This document shows positions 1 to 6,251 of a DNA stretch of 11,540 nt, piece by piece. This DNA is from Rickettsiales bacterium (GTDB lineage: Bacteria; Pseudomonadota; Alphaproteobacteria; Rickettsiales; JANQQO01): positions 1 through 11,540 of the forward strand of contig JANQQO010000123.1 in assembly GCA_028289305.1 (NCBI GenBank). Reading direction: 5' to 3'. Position 1 is the stretch's first letter, and each line of letters opens with the position of its first letter. Under the pieces are notes generated by a model. It did not search any database and was not told the origin of the DNA. It worked only from the letters and a program-made list of their open reading frames with translations. The translations under genes were made by a program, and so were the position numbers.

Positions 1-129
1 GGTGCGGTGGTCGTGGTCGAGCAATCAAAGAAAGATACGCTGCCGGAATTGCCATATTTCCGCCATGCCGACGAGCGCATCTACAAAATTACCAAAATCA
101 CCCTGCTGCAATACCAGCCGGAAAAATAA
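1..129 (+). CDS. rsmD: RsmD-like 16S rRNA (guanine966-N2)-methyltransferase, C-terminal fragment
   Basis: The first reading frame is open from the window edge to a TAA at 127-129 and gives the last 42 residues of a protein. The fragment begins GAVVVVEQSKK and ends with an aromatic and charged strand (KITLLQYQPEK). This matches the tail of the RsmD family, where a hydrophobic strand ending in VVEH or VVEQ is followed by a loop and a final strand rich in K, T, Y and Q. RsmD is a Rossmann-fold methyltransferase that uses S-adenosylmethionine to methylate G966 of 16S rRNA in the small subunit. The catalytic NPPY motif lies upstream of the window, so the call rests on the tail only. The frame starting at base 2 is a shadow. 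No terminator is visible after the stop, and the gene converges on the RTX-tail relic on the other strand. Confidence 0.65.
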   Translation, partial: GAVVVVEQSKKDTLPELPYFRHADERIYKITKITLLQYQPEK

Positions 130-139
130 CTCTCTGGGT

Positions 140-199
140 TTAGTAAGGGAACTCAAAAATAAAGTCGCTATCTGTCAGCGTTGCCGCTTCTACACAATG
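140..199 (-). pseudogene. Relic of an RTX protein C-terminal tail
   Basis: Read on the minus strand, this stretch encodes VEAATLTDSDFIFEFPY followed by TAA at 142-140. It is nearly the same as the last residues of the intact RTX protein (VEAAALTDSDFIFEILQ). The open frame is cut off upstream by an in-frame TGA at 202-200, so only about 19 codons remain and no start codon is present. At DNA level 153-195 matches 553-595 with 5 differences in 43 bases, four of them silent. This is what an old coding copy would look like. I infer the 3' stump of a second RTX gene or of a displaced module. Confidence 0.6.
153..195. repeat. Direct repeat copy A (RTX 3' tail), partner at 553-595
   Basis: Forty-three bases match 553-595 with 38 identities, including an unbroken 22-base identity at 159-180 against 559-580. 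The offset is exactly 400 bases and the orientation is the same. Copy B is the coding 3' end of the RTX gene. Copy A lies in the RTX-tail relic, and the small immunity-like gene sits between the two copies. Confidence 0.85.
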
Positions 200-229
200 T
201 CACTTGAAAAAGTAAATGAACCCATGACG

Positions 230-538
230 TTACTCGCCCCGCTCATCACAGGCTACCCAAGAGCAAAGCTTCTCAAACACCTCGTATTCAAAAACACCGC
301 CGCTCTTTTCAAGACCACACTCCCGCGCCAAACCTAACCAGTCAATCGACCTTGTGCTCATCGAATATTCTCTCACCCTGATCATTTCAAGAACCAGCCC
401 TTCAAATGCCATTTCAGGCTCACCATGGTTGAGATAGTGCTCAATTGCGTCGGTTGCTTCTTTGCTCATGAGCGATCGACAGAGACCAAGCGCACTATAT
501 ATTTTGTTCCTAAGTATTTCTTCAGACAATTCAATCAC
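230..538 (-). CDS. Small acidic helical protein, possible MafI-type immunity protein
   Basis: A short acidic protein of 102 residues from GTG 538, or 108 from TTG 556 (which overlaps the RTX gene). I prefer the GTG because it follows the RTX stop after a single base (TAG-A-GTG). Neither start has a Shine-Dalgarno sequence, so translation probably depends on ribosomes finishing the RTX gene. The sequence looks all-helical, with no signal peptide, membrane segment or catalytic motif. A central stretch with the pattern of HYLNHGEPEMAFEGL resembles, from memory, the 'hGEyglAfE.L' pattern of small immunity proteins such as MafI, which neutralise polymorphic toxins in the cytoplasm. That family link is an inference from pattern only. 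Its place directly downstream of a secreted RTX protein fits an immunity role, but the RTX protein shows no obvious toxin domain. Alternatively it could be an unrelated accessory gene. Confidence 0.6.
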   Translation of the reverse strand: MIELSEEILRNKIYSALGLCRSLMSKEATDAIEHYLNHGEPEMAFEGLVLEMIRVREYSMSTRSIDWLGLARECGLEKSGGVFEYEVFEKLCSWVACDERGE

Positions 539-539
539 T

Positions 540-2300
540 CTATTGTAAGATTTCAAATATAAAGTCGCTATCTGTCAGCGCGGCTGCTTCCACACCAATA
601 AGCGTCACCACAACCTGCGCGGAAGAATCCTCAACATCCAGCGTGATAATAGCATTGCTACCATCCTGCGCTATGTTGATATCCCCCACACCGGCAAAAT
701 CATACTCAGAAAAATCAATCACATCCTCTCCCTGGGTAAAATCCGTGATGGTCATCGCCGCATGATCAGTAGCATTATTAAAAAATTCAAATATATCTAA
801 GCCTGCACCACCAGTCACTATATGCTCTCCTCTGGATACAAATGTGATGGTGTCATCACCAGCCCCTGCATCTATAACATTGCGGCTATCTTCACCACCA
901 ACAAAAATAAAATCGTCTCCAGCGCCGCCAAAAATCGTGTTTTCTCCTGCGGTACCAACCAGAATATCATCACCATTCCCGGCGTAAAGTATATTCGATC
1001 CTCCGCCTCCGCCCAGAAGGTCATCTCCTTCTTCACCATATAACGTATCGCCATATTGCCCCCCTGTGAGAGAGTCATCACCATTGCCACCATAGAGTAT
1101 GTTACTTGCCGTTTCACCGTAGTAATCATTGTGACCATGACCAATAAGCTGATCATCACCATCATCACCCCTAAGAGTGTCACTGCCGCTACCACCAAAA
1201 ATCCGGTCATTCTCATTGCCCCCACGAAGCAAGTCATCTCCTGCCTCACCATCGATGTAGTCCCAACCGTCACCACCTTCCGCTATATCATCACCATCAC
1301 CAGCGTAAATACGGTCACCATCAGCGCCTCCGTAAAGGGTATCGCTCCCCTCACCGCCGTGAACCGAATCAGCATTCATTCCGCCATCAATGACGTCGTT
1401 TCCACCACCACCATAAAGACGGTCATAGCCTTCATTACCAAAGATCTCGTCGTTGCCCTTATCACCATAAATGCTATCTGCACCATCTTCACCCACAATA
1501 CTATCTGCACCTTCACCACCATAAACCTCATCATTATCTTCTCCACCTCTCATGGTGTCATGTCCATCACCCCCATAAATAAGGTCTCTACCCTGGCTAC
1601 CATCAATCACATCATTATTTGCTTCACCATAGATAGTGTCATCACCATACGTGCCACCAAGCGAATCTTGACCATAACCACCATAAATAAGGTCATCACC
1701 ACCATCGCCTAGAATCTTGTCATTACCCGCACCGCCAAACATAGTGTCATTACCAAAACCCCCTCCGATATCATCATCACCATCCTCTCCATACAGGAGG
1801 TCATTACCTGATTCCCACTTAATAAAATCGTCTCCCCGGATAAAATCGTCTCCCTGACCACCAAAAACCGTATCCGAACCAGAGCCACCAAAAATAAAAT
1901 CATTAAAGTAGTCATCTACGAAAATGGCACTACGTTGCATAGCGCTCTCTTCTGTAAGATGCTGTGGATCAACAGCTGGATCCTCCACTCTGACTGTAGA
2001 ACCATTATACCCAATTATCTCCTCCCCAAATATAAGTGGCATATCACCAGGAAACCAATCACCGTAGATAAGGTCGTCTCCATCCTCACCAAAAATACGA
2101 TCGCTACCTCCACCACCAATGATTACATCATCACCCCCAGTGCCATACAGTGTCTCACCACGCTGACTACCTTGAATGGTGTTTGTATTTAACGCCACGT
2201 AATCGGCACTTTTTATGTCATCAGAAAGCGTGCTTTGTAGAGAAATGCCGCTATAAACCTGAACAGAGTCATCCTGTTGTGTTTCTTTAATAGTAACCAT
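540..2300 (-). CDS. RTX / hemolysin-type calcium-binding repeat protein (type I secretion substrate)
   Basis: A secreted acidic protein of 586 residues. After about 43 N-terminal residues without a Sec signal it is almost wholly made of about 40 glycine-aspartate nonapeptides of the type GGxGxDxLx (roughly residues 44-80 and 138-505), which bind calcium and fold into parallel beta-rolls. A non-repeat insert interrupts them at about 81-137. The last 90 residues contain GGAGLDIFEF, ITDFTQGEDVIDFSEYDF and a terminal ALTDSDFIFEILQ. These match the C-terminal domain of serralysin-type RTX proteins that carries the uncleaved type I secretion signal. No protease, lipase or pore-forming domain is visible, so adhesin, surface-layer or bacteriocin-like roles remain open. 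No ABC exporter, membrane fusion protein or TolC gene is in the window. The ATG at 2300 is supported by AAAGGA seven bases upstream. The gene is AT-richer than its neighbours, which suggests acquisition. Confidence 0.9.
   Translation of the reverse strand: MVTIKETQQDDSVQVYSGISLQSTLSDDIKSADYVALNTNTIQGSQRGETLYGTGGDDVIIGGGGSDRIFGEDGDDLIYGDWFPGDMPLIFGEEIIGYNGSTVRVEDPAVDPQHLTEESAMQRSAIFVDDYFNDFIFGGSGSDTVFGGQGDDFIRGDDFIKWESGNDLLYGEDGDDDIGGGFGNDTMFGGAGNDKILGDGGDDLIYGGYGQDSLGGTYGDDTIYGEANNDVIDGSQGRDLIYGGDGHDTMRGGEDNDEVYGGEGADSIVGEDGADSIYGDKGNDEIFGNEGYDRLYGGGGNDVIDGGMNADSVHGGEGSDTLYGGADGDRIYAGDGDDIAEGGDGWDYIDGEAGDDLLRGGNENDRIFGGSGSDTLRGDDGDDQLIGHGHNDYYGETASNILYGGNGDDSLTGGQYGDTLYGEEGDDLLGGGGGSNILYAGNGDDILVGTAGENTIFGGAGDDFIFVGGEDSRNVIDAGAGDDTITFVSRGEHIVTGGAGLDIFEFFNNATDHAAMTITDFTQGEDVIDFSEYDFAGVGDINIAQDGSNAIITLDVEDSSAQVVVTLIGVEAAALTDSDFIFEILQ
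553..595. repeat. Direct repeat copy B (RTX 3' coding end)
   Basis: This is the partner of 153-195. It encodes the last conserved residues of the RTX protein (VEAAALTDSDFIFE). Outside the repeat, the bases after the matched tail differ between copies, so the homology ends within the last few codons of the RTX gene. Confidence 0.85.
1823..1858. repeat. 18-base tandem duplication inside the RTX gene
   Basis: Two adjacent 18-base units, 1823-1840 and 1841-1858, differ at only two or three positions near their ends. On the minus strand they encode GDDFIR-GDDFIK (residues 150-161). The duplication is six codons long and so breaks the nine-residue RTX register at this point. Confidence 0.75.
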
Positions 2301-2307
2301 GAGCTTT

Positions 2308-2313
2308 TCCTTT
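2308..2313 (-). promoter_or_regulatory. Ribosome binding site of the RTX gene
   Basis: AAAGGA on the minus strand, seven bases before the ATG at 2300. It is one of only two clear Shine-Dalgarno sequences in the window and fixes the RTX start. Confidence 0.7.
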
Positions 2314-2347
2314 CATAATATGATTTTTTAAAATTAGTACTTTTGAC

Positions 2348-2363
2348 GCAGCATGGATGCTGC
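2348..2363. repeat. Perfect 7-bp inverted repeat upstream of the RTX gene
   Basis: GCAGCAT, two bases, ATGCTGC. It lies between the proposed proS terminator and the RTX start, about 48 bases upstream of the ATG. Neither strand has a T-run after it, so it does not look like a terminator. With such a short loop, a protein-binding site (operator) is more likely than an RNA hairpin, but this is inference. Confidence 0.5.
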
Positions 2364-2405
2364 AAGAAAAAAGAGAGAGGCGTGGTCTAAAGAAAGACCT
2401 TCCTC
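2364..2405 (-). terminator. Candidate intrinsic terminator after proS
   Basis: On the minus strand, GAGG and CCTC outer arms (2405-2402 and 2380-2377) enclose a GGTCT/AGACC stem (2399-2395 and 2388-2384) with a six-base loop. A pyrimidine-rich tract with six consecutive T (2372-2367) follows. The position, about 90 bases after the proS stop and before the RTX gene, fits the end of the phaC-proS unit. The stem is interrupted by an internal loop, so strength is uncertain. Confidence 0.5.
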
Positions 2406-2495
2406 GCGCGATGTTGCGCCGTCTAATGGCAGTAATGTGATCAAGCGCAAAAAGCAGAGGACGCTTTAAGGCCTAATGAAAAGGGTTAAGGTATT

Positions 2496-3770
2496 TTAGT
2501 TTAATATGCGCGCTACGACGTCTTCGTAACGCACCTCCTCTTTTTTACCGGTTTGACGGCATTTCAGCTCCACCATACCTGCTTTTACCCCGCGCGGGCC
2601 GAGTGCAATCTGGTGCAAGCCTATCAGATCCATCGTGGCGAATTTTGCGCCGGCCGATTCTTTCCGATCGTCGTACAATACATCAATTTCGTTCTGCTGT
2701 AAAGCCGCGTATAATTTCTCCGCCGCCGCATCACACTCCGCATCGCCTGCTTTCAGGTTAATCAGCCCCACGTCAAACGGCGCCACACTATTCGGCCAGA
2801 TAATCCCCGCCTCATCATGATTCGCCTCAATAATAGCACCCACCAGCCGGCTAATTCCCACACCATACGACCCCATCTCCACCGGCACTTCCTTACCTTC
2901 CGCATTCATCACAGTAGCACCCAGCGCCTCGGAATATTTCGTCCCAAAATAGAAAATATGCCCCACCTCAATGCCGCGCCGCTCACGAATCTCCTTCGGT
3001 GCTTTCGCCGGGTCATGCTGCTCATCGGCAGCGGCATAAAGCGCCTTCATCTGCTCAATATCCGGCTCTTCCTCCGCCGCTAATGCCTCAAATGCCGGGT
3101 CATAAAACAGTGCACTCTCGCCCGTATCCGCCACAATATGAAACTCATGGCTTAAATTCCCACCAATCGCTCCGGTCTCCGCACGCAGTGGAATCGCATG
3201 CAGCCCCATGCGCCGAAACACCCGCAAATACGCACGGAACATCTGGTCATACTGCGCTTCTGCACCTGCCTTATCCACGGCGAAACTATACGCATCCTTC
3301 ATCAAAAACTCGCGCCCACGCATCACCCCAAAGCGCGGGCGAATTTCGTCACGAAACTTCCACTGAATATGATACAGATTCATCGGCAATTCCTTATAGC
3401 TCCGCACATTCTTGCGGAAGATATCGGTAATCACCTCCTCATTCGTCGGCCCATATAAAAGCGGCCGCTCATGCCGATCGACAATGCGCAGCATCTCCTT
3501 GCCATAATCCTCATAGCGCCCGGATTCCTGCCACAATTCCGCCGGCTGCAAGGTCGGCATCAGCATCTCCAAACAGCCCGCACGGTCCATTTCCTCGCGC
3601 ACAATCTGCGATATCTTCCGCAACACACGATGCCCCAGCGGCAGCCAGTTATACATCCCCGCCGCCAATTGCCGCACCATTCCCGCACGCAGCATCAACC
3701 GGTGCGAGACAATCTCCGCCTCCTTCGGCTCCTCCTTTATCACTGGTAAAAAATATTCCGACAACCGCAT
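2496..3770 (-). CDS. proS: Prolyl-tRNA synthetase, short form without the INS editing domain
   Basis: A class II aminoacyl-tRNA synthetase that charges tRNA-Pro with proline in the cytoplasm. At 424 residues it is much shorter than the about 570 residues of the E. coli enzyme. The start MRLSEYFLPV is typical of the family. The TNEE proline-pocket loop is at about residues 109-112. Motif 2 is seen as KFRDEIRPRFG and REFLMKDAYSF (138-163). Motif 3 is GSYGVGISRLVGAI (300-313). The anticodon-binding domain follows (about 330-424). Between motifs 2 and 3 there are only about 65 residues where the long form carries its INS editing domain of about 180. This matches the alphaproteobacterial form, which lacks cis editing of Ala-tRNA-Pro. 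It lies 33 bases downstream of phaC on the same strand and is probably cotranscribed with it. The ATG at 3770 has only a weak, distant AAAGGG. Confidence 0.96.
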   Translation of the reverse strand: MRLSEYFLPVIKEEPKEAEIVSHRLMLRAGMVRQLAAGMYNWLPLGHRVLRKISQIVREEMDRAGCLEMLMPTLQPAELWQESGRYEDYGKEMLRIVDRHERPLLYGPTNEEVITDIFRKNVRSYKELPMNLYHIQWKFRDEIRPRFGVMRGREFLMKDAYSFAVDKAGAEAQYDQMFRAYLRVFRRMGLHAIPLRAETGAIGGNLSHEFHIVADTGESALFYDPAFEALAAEEEPDIEQMKALYAAADEQHDPAKAPKEIRERRGIEVGHIFYFGTKYSEALGATVMNAEGKEVPVEMGSYGVGISRLVGAIIEANHDEAGIIWPNSVAPFDVGLINLKAGDAECDAAAEKLYAALQQNEIDVLYDDRKESAGAKFATMDLIGLHQIALGPRGVKAGMVELKCRQTGKKEEVRYEDVVARILN

Positions 3771-3803
3771 CGTGTCTTATACCCTTTCTTTAATCAAAAT
3801 TCC

Positions 3804-5615
3804 CTAACGACTCTTTACCTTCACATACCGCCCCGGCGCCTCCTCAATCGCCTTCAGCTTTCCTTCGCCAGGCGTCCGTGGTGCCACTTTTTTACCAACA
3901 AAACCTTCCTTCTGCATCCATTGATCCCAATCCTCCCACCACGAACCTGCATGCTCTTTGGCTGCCTTAAACCACGCTTCCGGCGAGGCAGGGTTTTTCT
4001 GCTTCCCGCCACCTGGCGTCCAATAGCCATATTTCTTTTTCGCCGGCGGGTTCACCACTCCGGCAATATGCCCCGATCCACTCAAGACAAATCGCACCTT
4101 CCCGCCGTAAAGCTGCGTCGCCTTATACGTCGCCTCCCATGGCGCAATATGATCCTCCCGCGTTGAGAGAATATAGGTCGGCGTCGTAATCATCTTTAAA
4201 TCTATCGGCACCCCATTAAGCGTAATACCACCCTTCTTCACGAGCTGATTTTCCAAATACATCTTGCGCAGATAAAAACTATGCATCGTTGCCGGCAGCC
4301 GTGTCGAATCCGCATTCCAATACAGCAGATCAAACGGGAAAGGCTGATTGCCCAGCAGATAATTATTTACCACAAACGACCAAATCAAATCATTCGCACG
4401 CAGCAGGTTAAACGCCAGCGCCATATCATCCGCATCCAAATAGCCCTGCTCGGTCATCTTTTCTTCCATCGCGCTGATCTGCTCTTCATCCATGAACACA
4501 CCCAGCTCACCCGGCTCAGAAAAATCCACCAGCGTCGTGAAATAGGTAACCGAGCGCACCCGATCTGCCTGTTTCTTCGCCGTTAAATAAGAAAGCGTCG
4601 CCGCCATTAACGTACCACCAATGCAATACCCCACCACATTGGTTTGCTTCTCACCCGTCGCCTGCTCCACCGCATCCAAACAGGCCAATACCCCATCTGT
4701 CATATAATCAGCAAATCCCGTCTTCGCGAGCGCTTTGGTCGGATTCACCCAAGACGTGATAAACACCGTATGGCCCTGATCCACCAGCCACTTCACCAGC
4801 GAATTTTCCGGCTGCATATCCAGCACGTAATATTTGTTAATCCACGGTGACACAATCAAAAGCGGTGTTTGGTGCACCTGCTTCGTCGTTGGCGTATACT
4901 GAATCAGCTGCACCAGCGCATTCTCAAACACCACCTTCCCCGGCGTAGACGCCAGATTTTTCCCTACCTTAAACGCCTTCTCATCAGTCATCTCCACCTT
5001 AAGCGCGCCCTTGCTCCGCTCCAAATCTTCCAACAGATTTTTAAGCCCCTCCACCAGGTTTTCACCCTTCGTTTCAATCGTCTTACGCAACACTTCTGGA
5101 TTGGTCAGAATAAAGTTGCTTGGCGCCATCGCGTCGATACATTGCCGCGTGTAAAAATCCAACTTCTTCTGGGTTTTTTCATCCACACCTTCTGTGTGAT
5201 GCACCACATCCTGCATCCACCCGGAGGTCAGCAAATAGGATTGCTTCACAAAATCAAACAACACATTATCGGTCCATAGCGCATCACGAAAGCGCTTATC
5301 CTTCTCACCCGGCACCGTAATCGGCGTCGACTCCTCACCTAAAAACCGCAGCGCCGTATGGCTGAACAAACGCATATACGCATGATACAGCTCCACCTGC
5401 TCCTTCAAATACCGCGTAGGGTTTTCCAGCATATCCTCAAACAGCGCCATGAACGCCTTAGCCGCAGACATCGCTGGAGCCGCCATATAAGCATCCTTCC
5501 CCTGCGCTTTGATAAACTCTTGCATGGCATCCTGACAATGTTGCACCACACGCATTGCGTTCTGTTGCACCGCATCAAGCTCTAGTGTTTCTGTCGTTTT
5601 TTGCTTCGTCGTCAT
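3804..5615 (-). CDS. phaC: Class I poly(3-hydroxyalkanoate) synthase
   Basis: This enzyme polymerises (R)-3-hydroxyacyl-CoA into polyhydroxyalkanoate at the surface of storage granules. The product has 603 residues, the usual class I size. An N-terminal helical region (1 to about 200) precedes an alpha/beta-hydrolase domain. The lipase-like box GYCIGGT places the nucleophile at Cys331. The catalytic Asp is D488 in STREDHIAPW and the His is H516 in SGSGHIAGV. These align with Cys319, Asp480 and His508 of the Cupriavidus necator enzyme. The conserved SPWINKYYVLDM and SWVNP stretches are also present. The ATG at 5615 lacks a strong ribosome site. Downstream lies proS after a 33-base gap; upstream lies a divergent lipoprotein gene. 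No phaA, phaB, phasin or phaR lies in the window, so precursor supply must be encoded elsewhere. Confidence 0.97.
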   Translation of the reverse strand: MTTKQKTTETLELDAVQQNAMRVVQHCQDAMQEFIKAQGKDAYMAAPAMSAAKAFMALFEDMLENPTRYLKEQVELYHAYMRLFSHTALRFLGEESTPITVPGEKDKRFRDALWTDNVLFDFVKQSYLLTSGWMQDVVHHTEGVDEKTQKKLDFYTRQCIDAMAPSNFILTNPEVLRKTIETKGENLVEGLKNLLEDLERSKGALKVEMTDEKAFKVGKNLASTPGKVVFENALVQLIQYTPTTKQVHQTPLLIVSPWINKYYVLDMQPENSLVKWLVDQGHTVFITSWVNPTKALAKTGFADYMTDGVLACLDAVEQATGEKQTNVVGYCIGGTLMAATLSYLTAKKQADRVRSVTYFTTLVDFSEPGELGVFMDEEQISAMEEKMTEQGYLDADDMALAFNLLRANDLIWSFVVNNYLLGNQPFPFDLLYWNADSTRLPATMHSFYLRKMYLENQLVKKGGITLNGVPIDLKMITTPTYILSTREDHIAPWEATYKATQLYGGKVRFVLSGSGHIAGVVNPPAKKKYGYWTPGGGKQKNPASPEAWFKAAKEHAGSWWEDWDQWMQKEGFVGKKVAPRTPGEGKLKAIEEAPGRYVKVKSR

Positions 5616-5648
5616 GAAAAAATAGGCGTGTATATCACCCCAGTTCTA

Positions 5649-5667
5649 TGCTAGAATACGTATAACA
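5649..5667. promoter_or_regulatory. Candidate divergent extended -10 promoters (phaC / lipoprotein)
   Basis: On the plus strand TGCTAGAAT (5649-5657) matches an extended -10 element, with transcription expected from about 5664 towards the lipoprotein at 5701. On the minus strand TGTTATACG (5667-5659) is a weaker one facing phaC. The two share an 8-base palindrome ATACGTAT (5656-5663). No good -35 is visible for either, so this is tentative. Confidence 0.35.
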
Positions 5668-5700
5668 CTGGTGCGCTAAAAAATCACCAATTAACCCCCG

Positions 5701-6249
5701 ATGCAAGGATCGAATCGTCTCGTGAAGCCATTTTTTACCACTCTTTCCATCACAGCGTTGCTTTTACTCAACGCCTGTTCCTGGTATGAAAGAAACGCCA
5801 ATAGTCTTGGCGAAAGCATGCCCACTTTTAGTGGTGAGCGCTGCGAAGGGCGGTATTTCTGCTTCGGTAGTGACGATAGCAAGAAACCCTCTGCCGCCAC
5901 CACACAGCGCCGTTCCGCTAATCCTGGGTTGCGCCAAGCACCCAGCGTGCCGGTGCCGCCGGTCGCCACCGGTGCACCCACACCGTATCCAAATACACCA
6001 CCGCCCATGCCTCCTGTTCCGCCCTATGGCACCGCTCCACCACCCATCCCAGCCGCTCCGCCCTATGGTACTACCCCATCTTTCCAGCCAAATAATGCCG
6101 CTCCGGCGTATATCCCGCCCAATGCTGCGCCTACGCGCCCGCTGGAACCGTGGGAAGAAAACAATCCTGAGTGGAAAGAGGATCTGCCGCCCACCCGCGT
6201 CAATGAGATGGAGCGCCAGTTAGAAATGCTCGAGCGTGGCGCGCCATAG
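5701..6249 (+). CDS. Proline-rich lipoprotein of unknown function
   Basis: I do not recognise this protein. It begins with a lipoprotein signal: positive residues, hydrophobic ITALLLLNA and Cys26 in a lipobox LNAC, followed by Ser, which by the E. coli rule favours the outer membrane. The mature part has two cysteines (ERCEGRYFC) in a short charged stretch. It then becomes strongly proline and alanine rich, with a 13-residue repeat starting PPYGT, and ends with an acidic, probably helical tail (VNEMERQLEMLE). Such proline-rich linkers often span the periplasm or cell wall, but the role is unknown. The ATG at 5701 has no ribosome site. A GTG at 5722 would give a tighter signal peptide (MKPFFTT, Cys19) with AAGGA 12 bases upstream and is a real alternative. 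A second proline-rich lipoprotein follows on the same strand, and phaC is divergent. Confidence 0.75.
   Translation: MQGSNRLVKPFFTTLSITALLLLNACSWYERNANSLGESMPTFSGERCEGRYFCFGSDDSKKPSAATTQRRSANPGLRQAPSVPVPPVATGAPTPYPNTPPPMPPVPPYGTAPPPIPAAPPYGTTPSFQPNNAAPAYIPPNAAPTRPLEPWEENNPEWKEDLPPTRVNEMERQLEMLERGAP
6019..6068. repeat. Repeat of 11 identical bases at 39-base spacing in the lipoprotein gene
   Basis: CCGCCCTATGG occurs at 6019-6029 and 6058-6068, a spacing of 39 bases or 13 codons. It encodes two PPYGT starts of a 13-residue proline-rich unit. This suggests in-frame tandem duplication. Confidence 0.6.
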
Positions 6250-6251
6250 GC

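Noticed and set aside
200..230. Tiny minus-strand ORF (MGSFTFSSDIV) after the small gene
   Set aside because: Only 11 codons, with no ribosome site. It more likely reflects decayed RTX sequence, since GTGAC and TTG fragments there align loosely with the RTX gene.
2..337. 111-codon open frame at the left edge
   Set aside because: It is out of frame with the RsmD tail, runs through the relic and antisense to the small gene, and has no recognisable composition.
1056..1712. 218-codon open frame on the plus strand opposite the RTX gene
   Set aside because: It is a low-complexity Thr/Ile/Val string made by the complement of Gly-Asp repeat codons, with no domain and no ribosome site.
872..2192. 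Regular short repeats that could suggest a CRISPR array
   Set aside because: The period is 27 bases in one reading frame with diverged units encoding RTX nonapeptides; there are no constant repeats with unique spacers.
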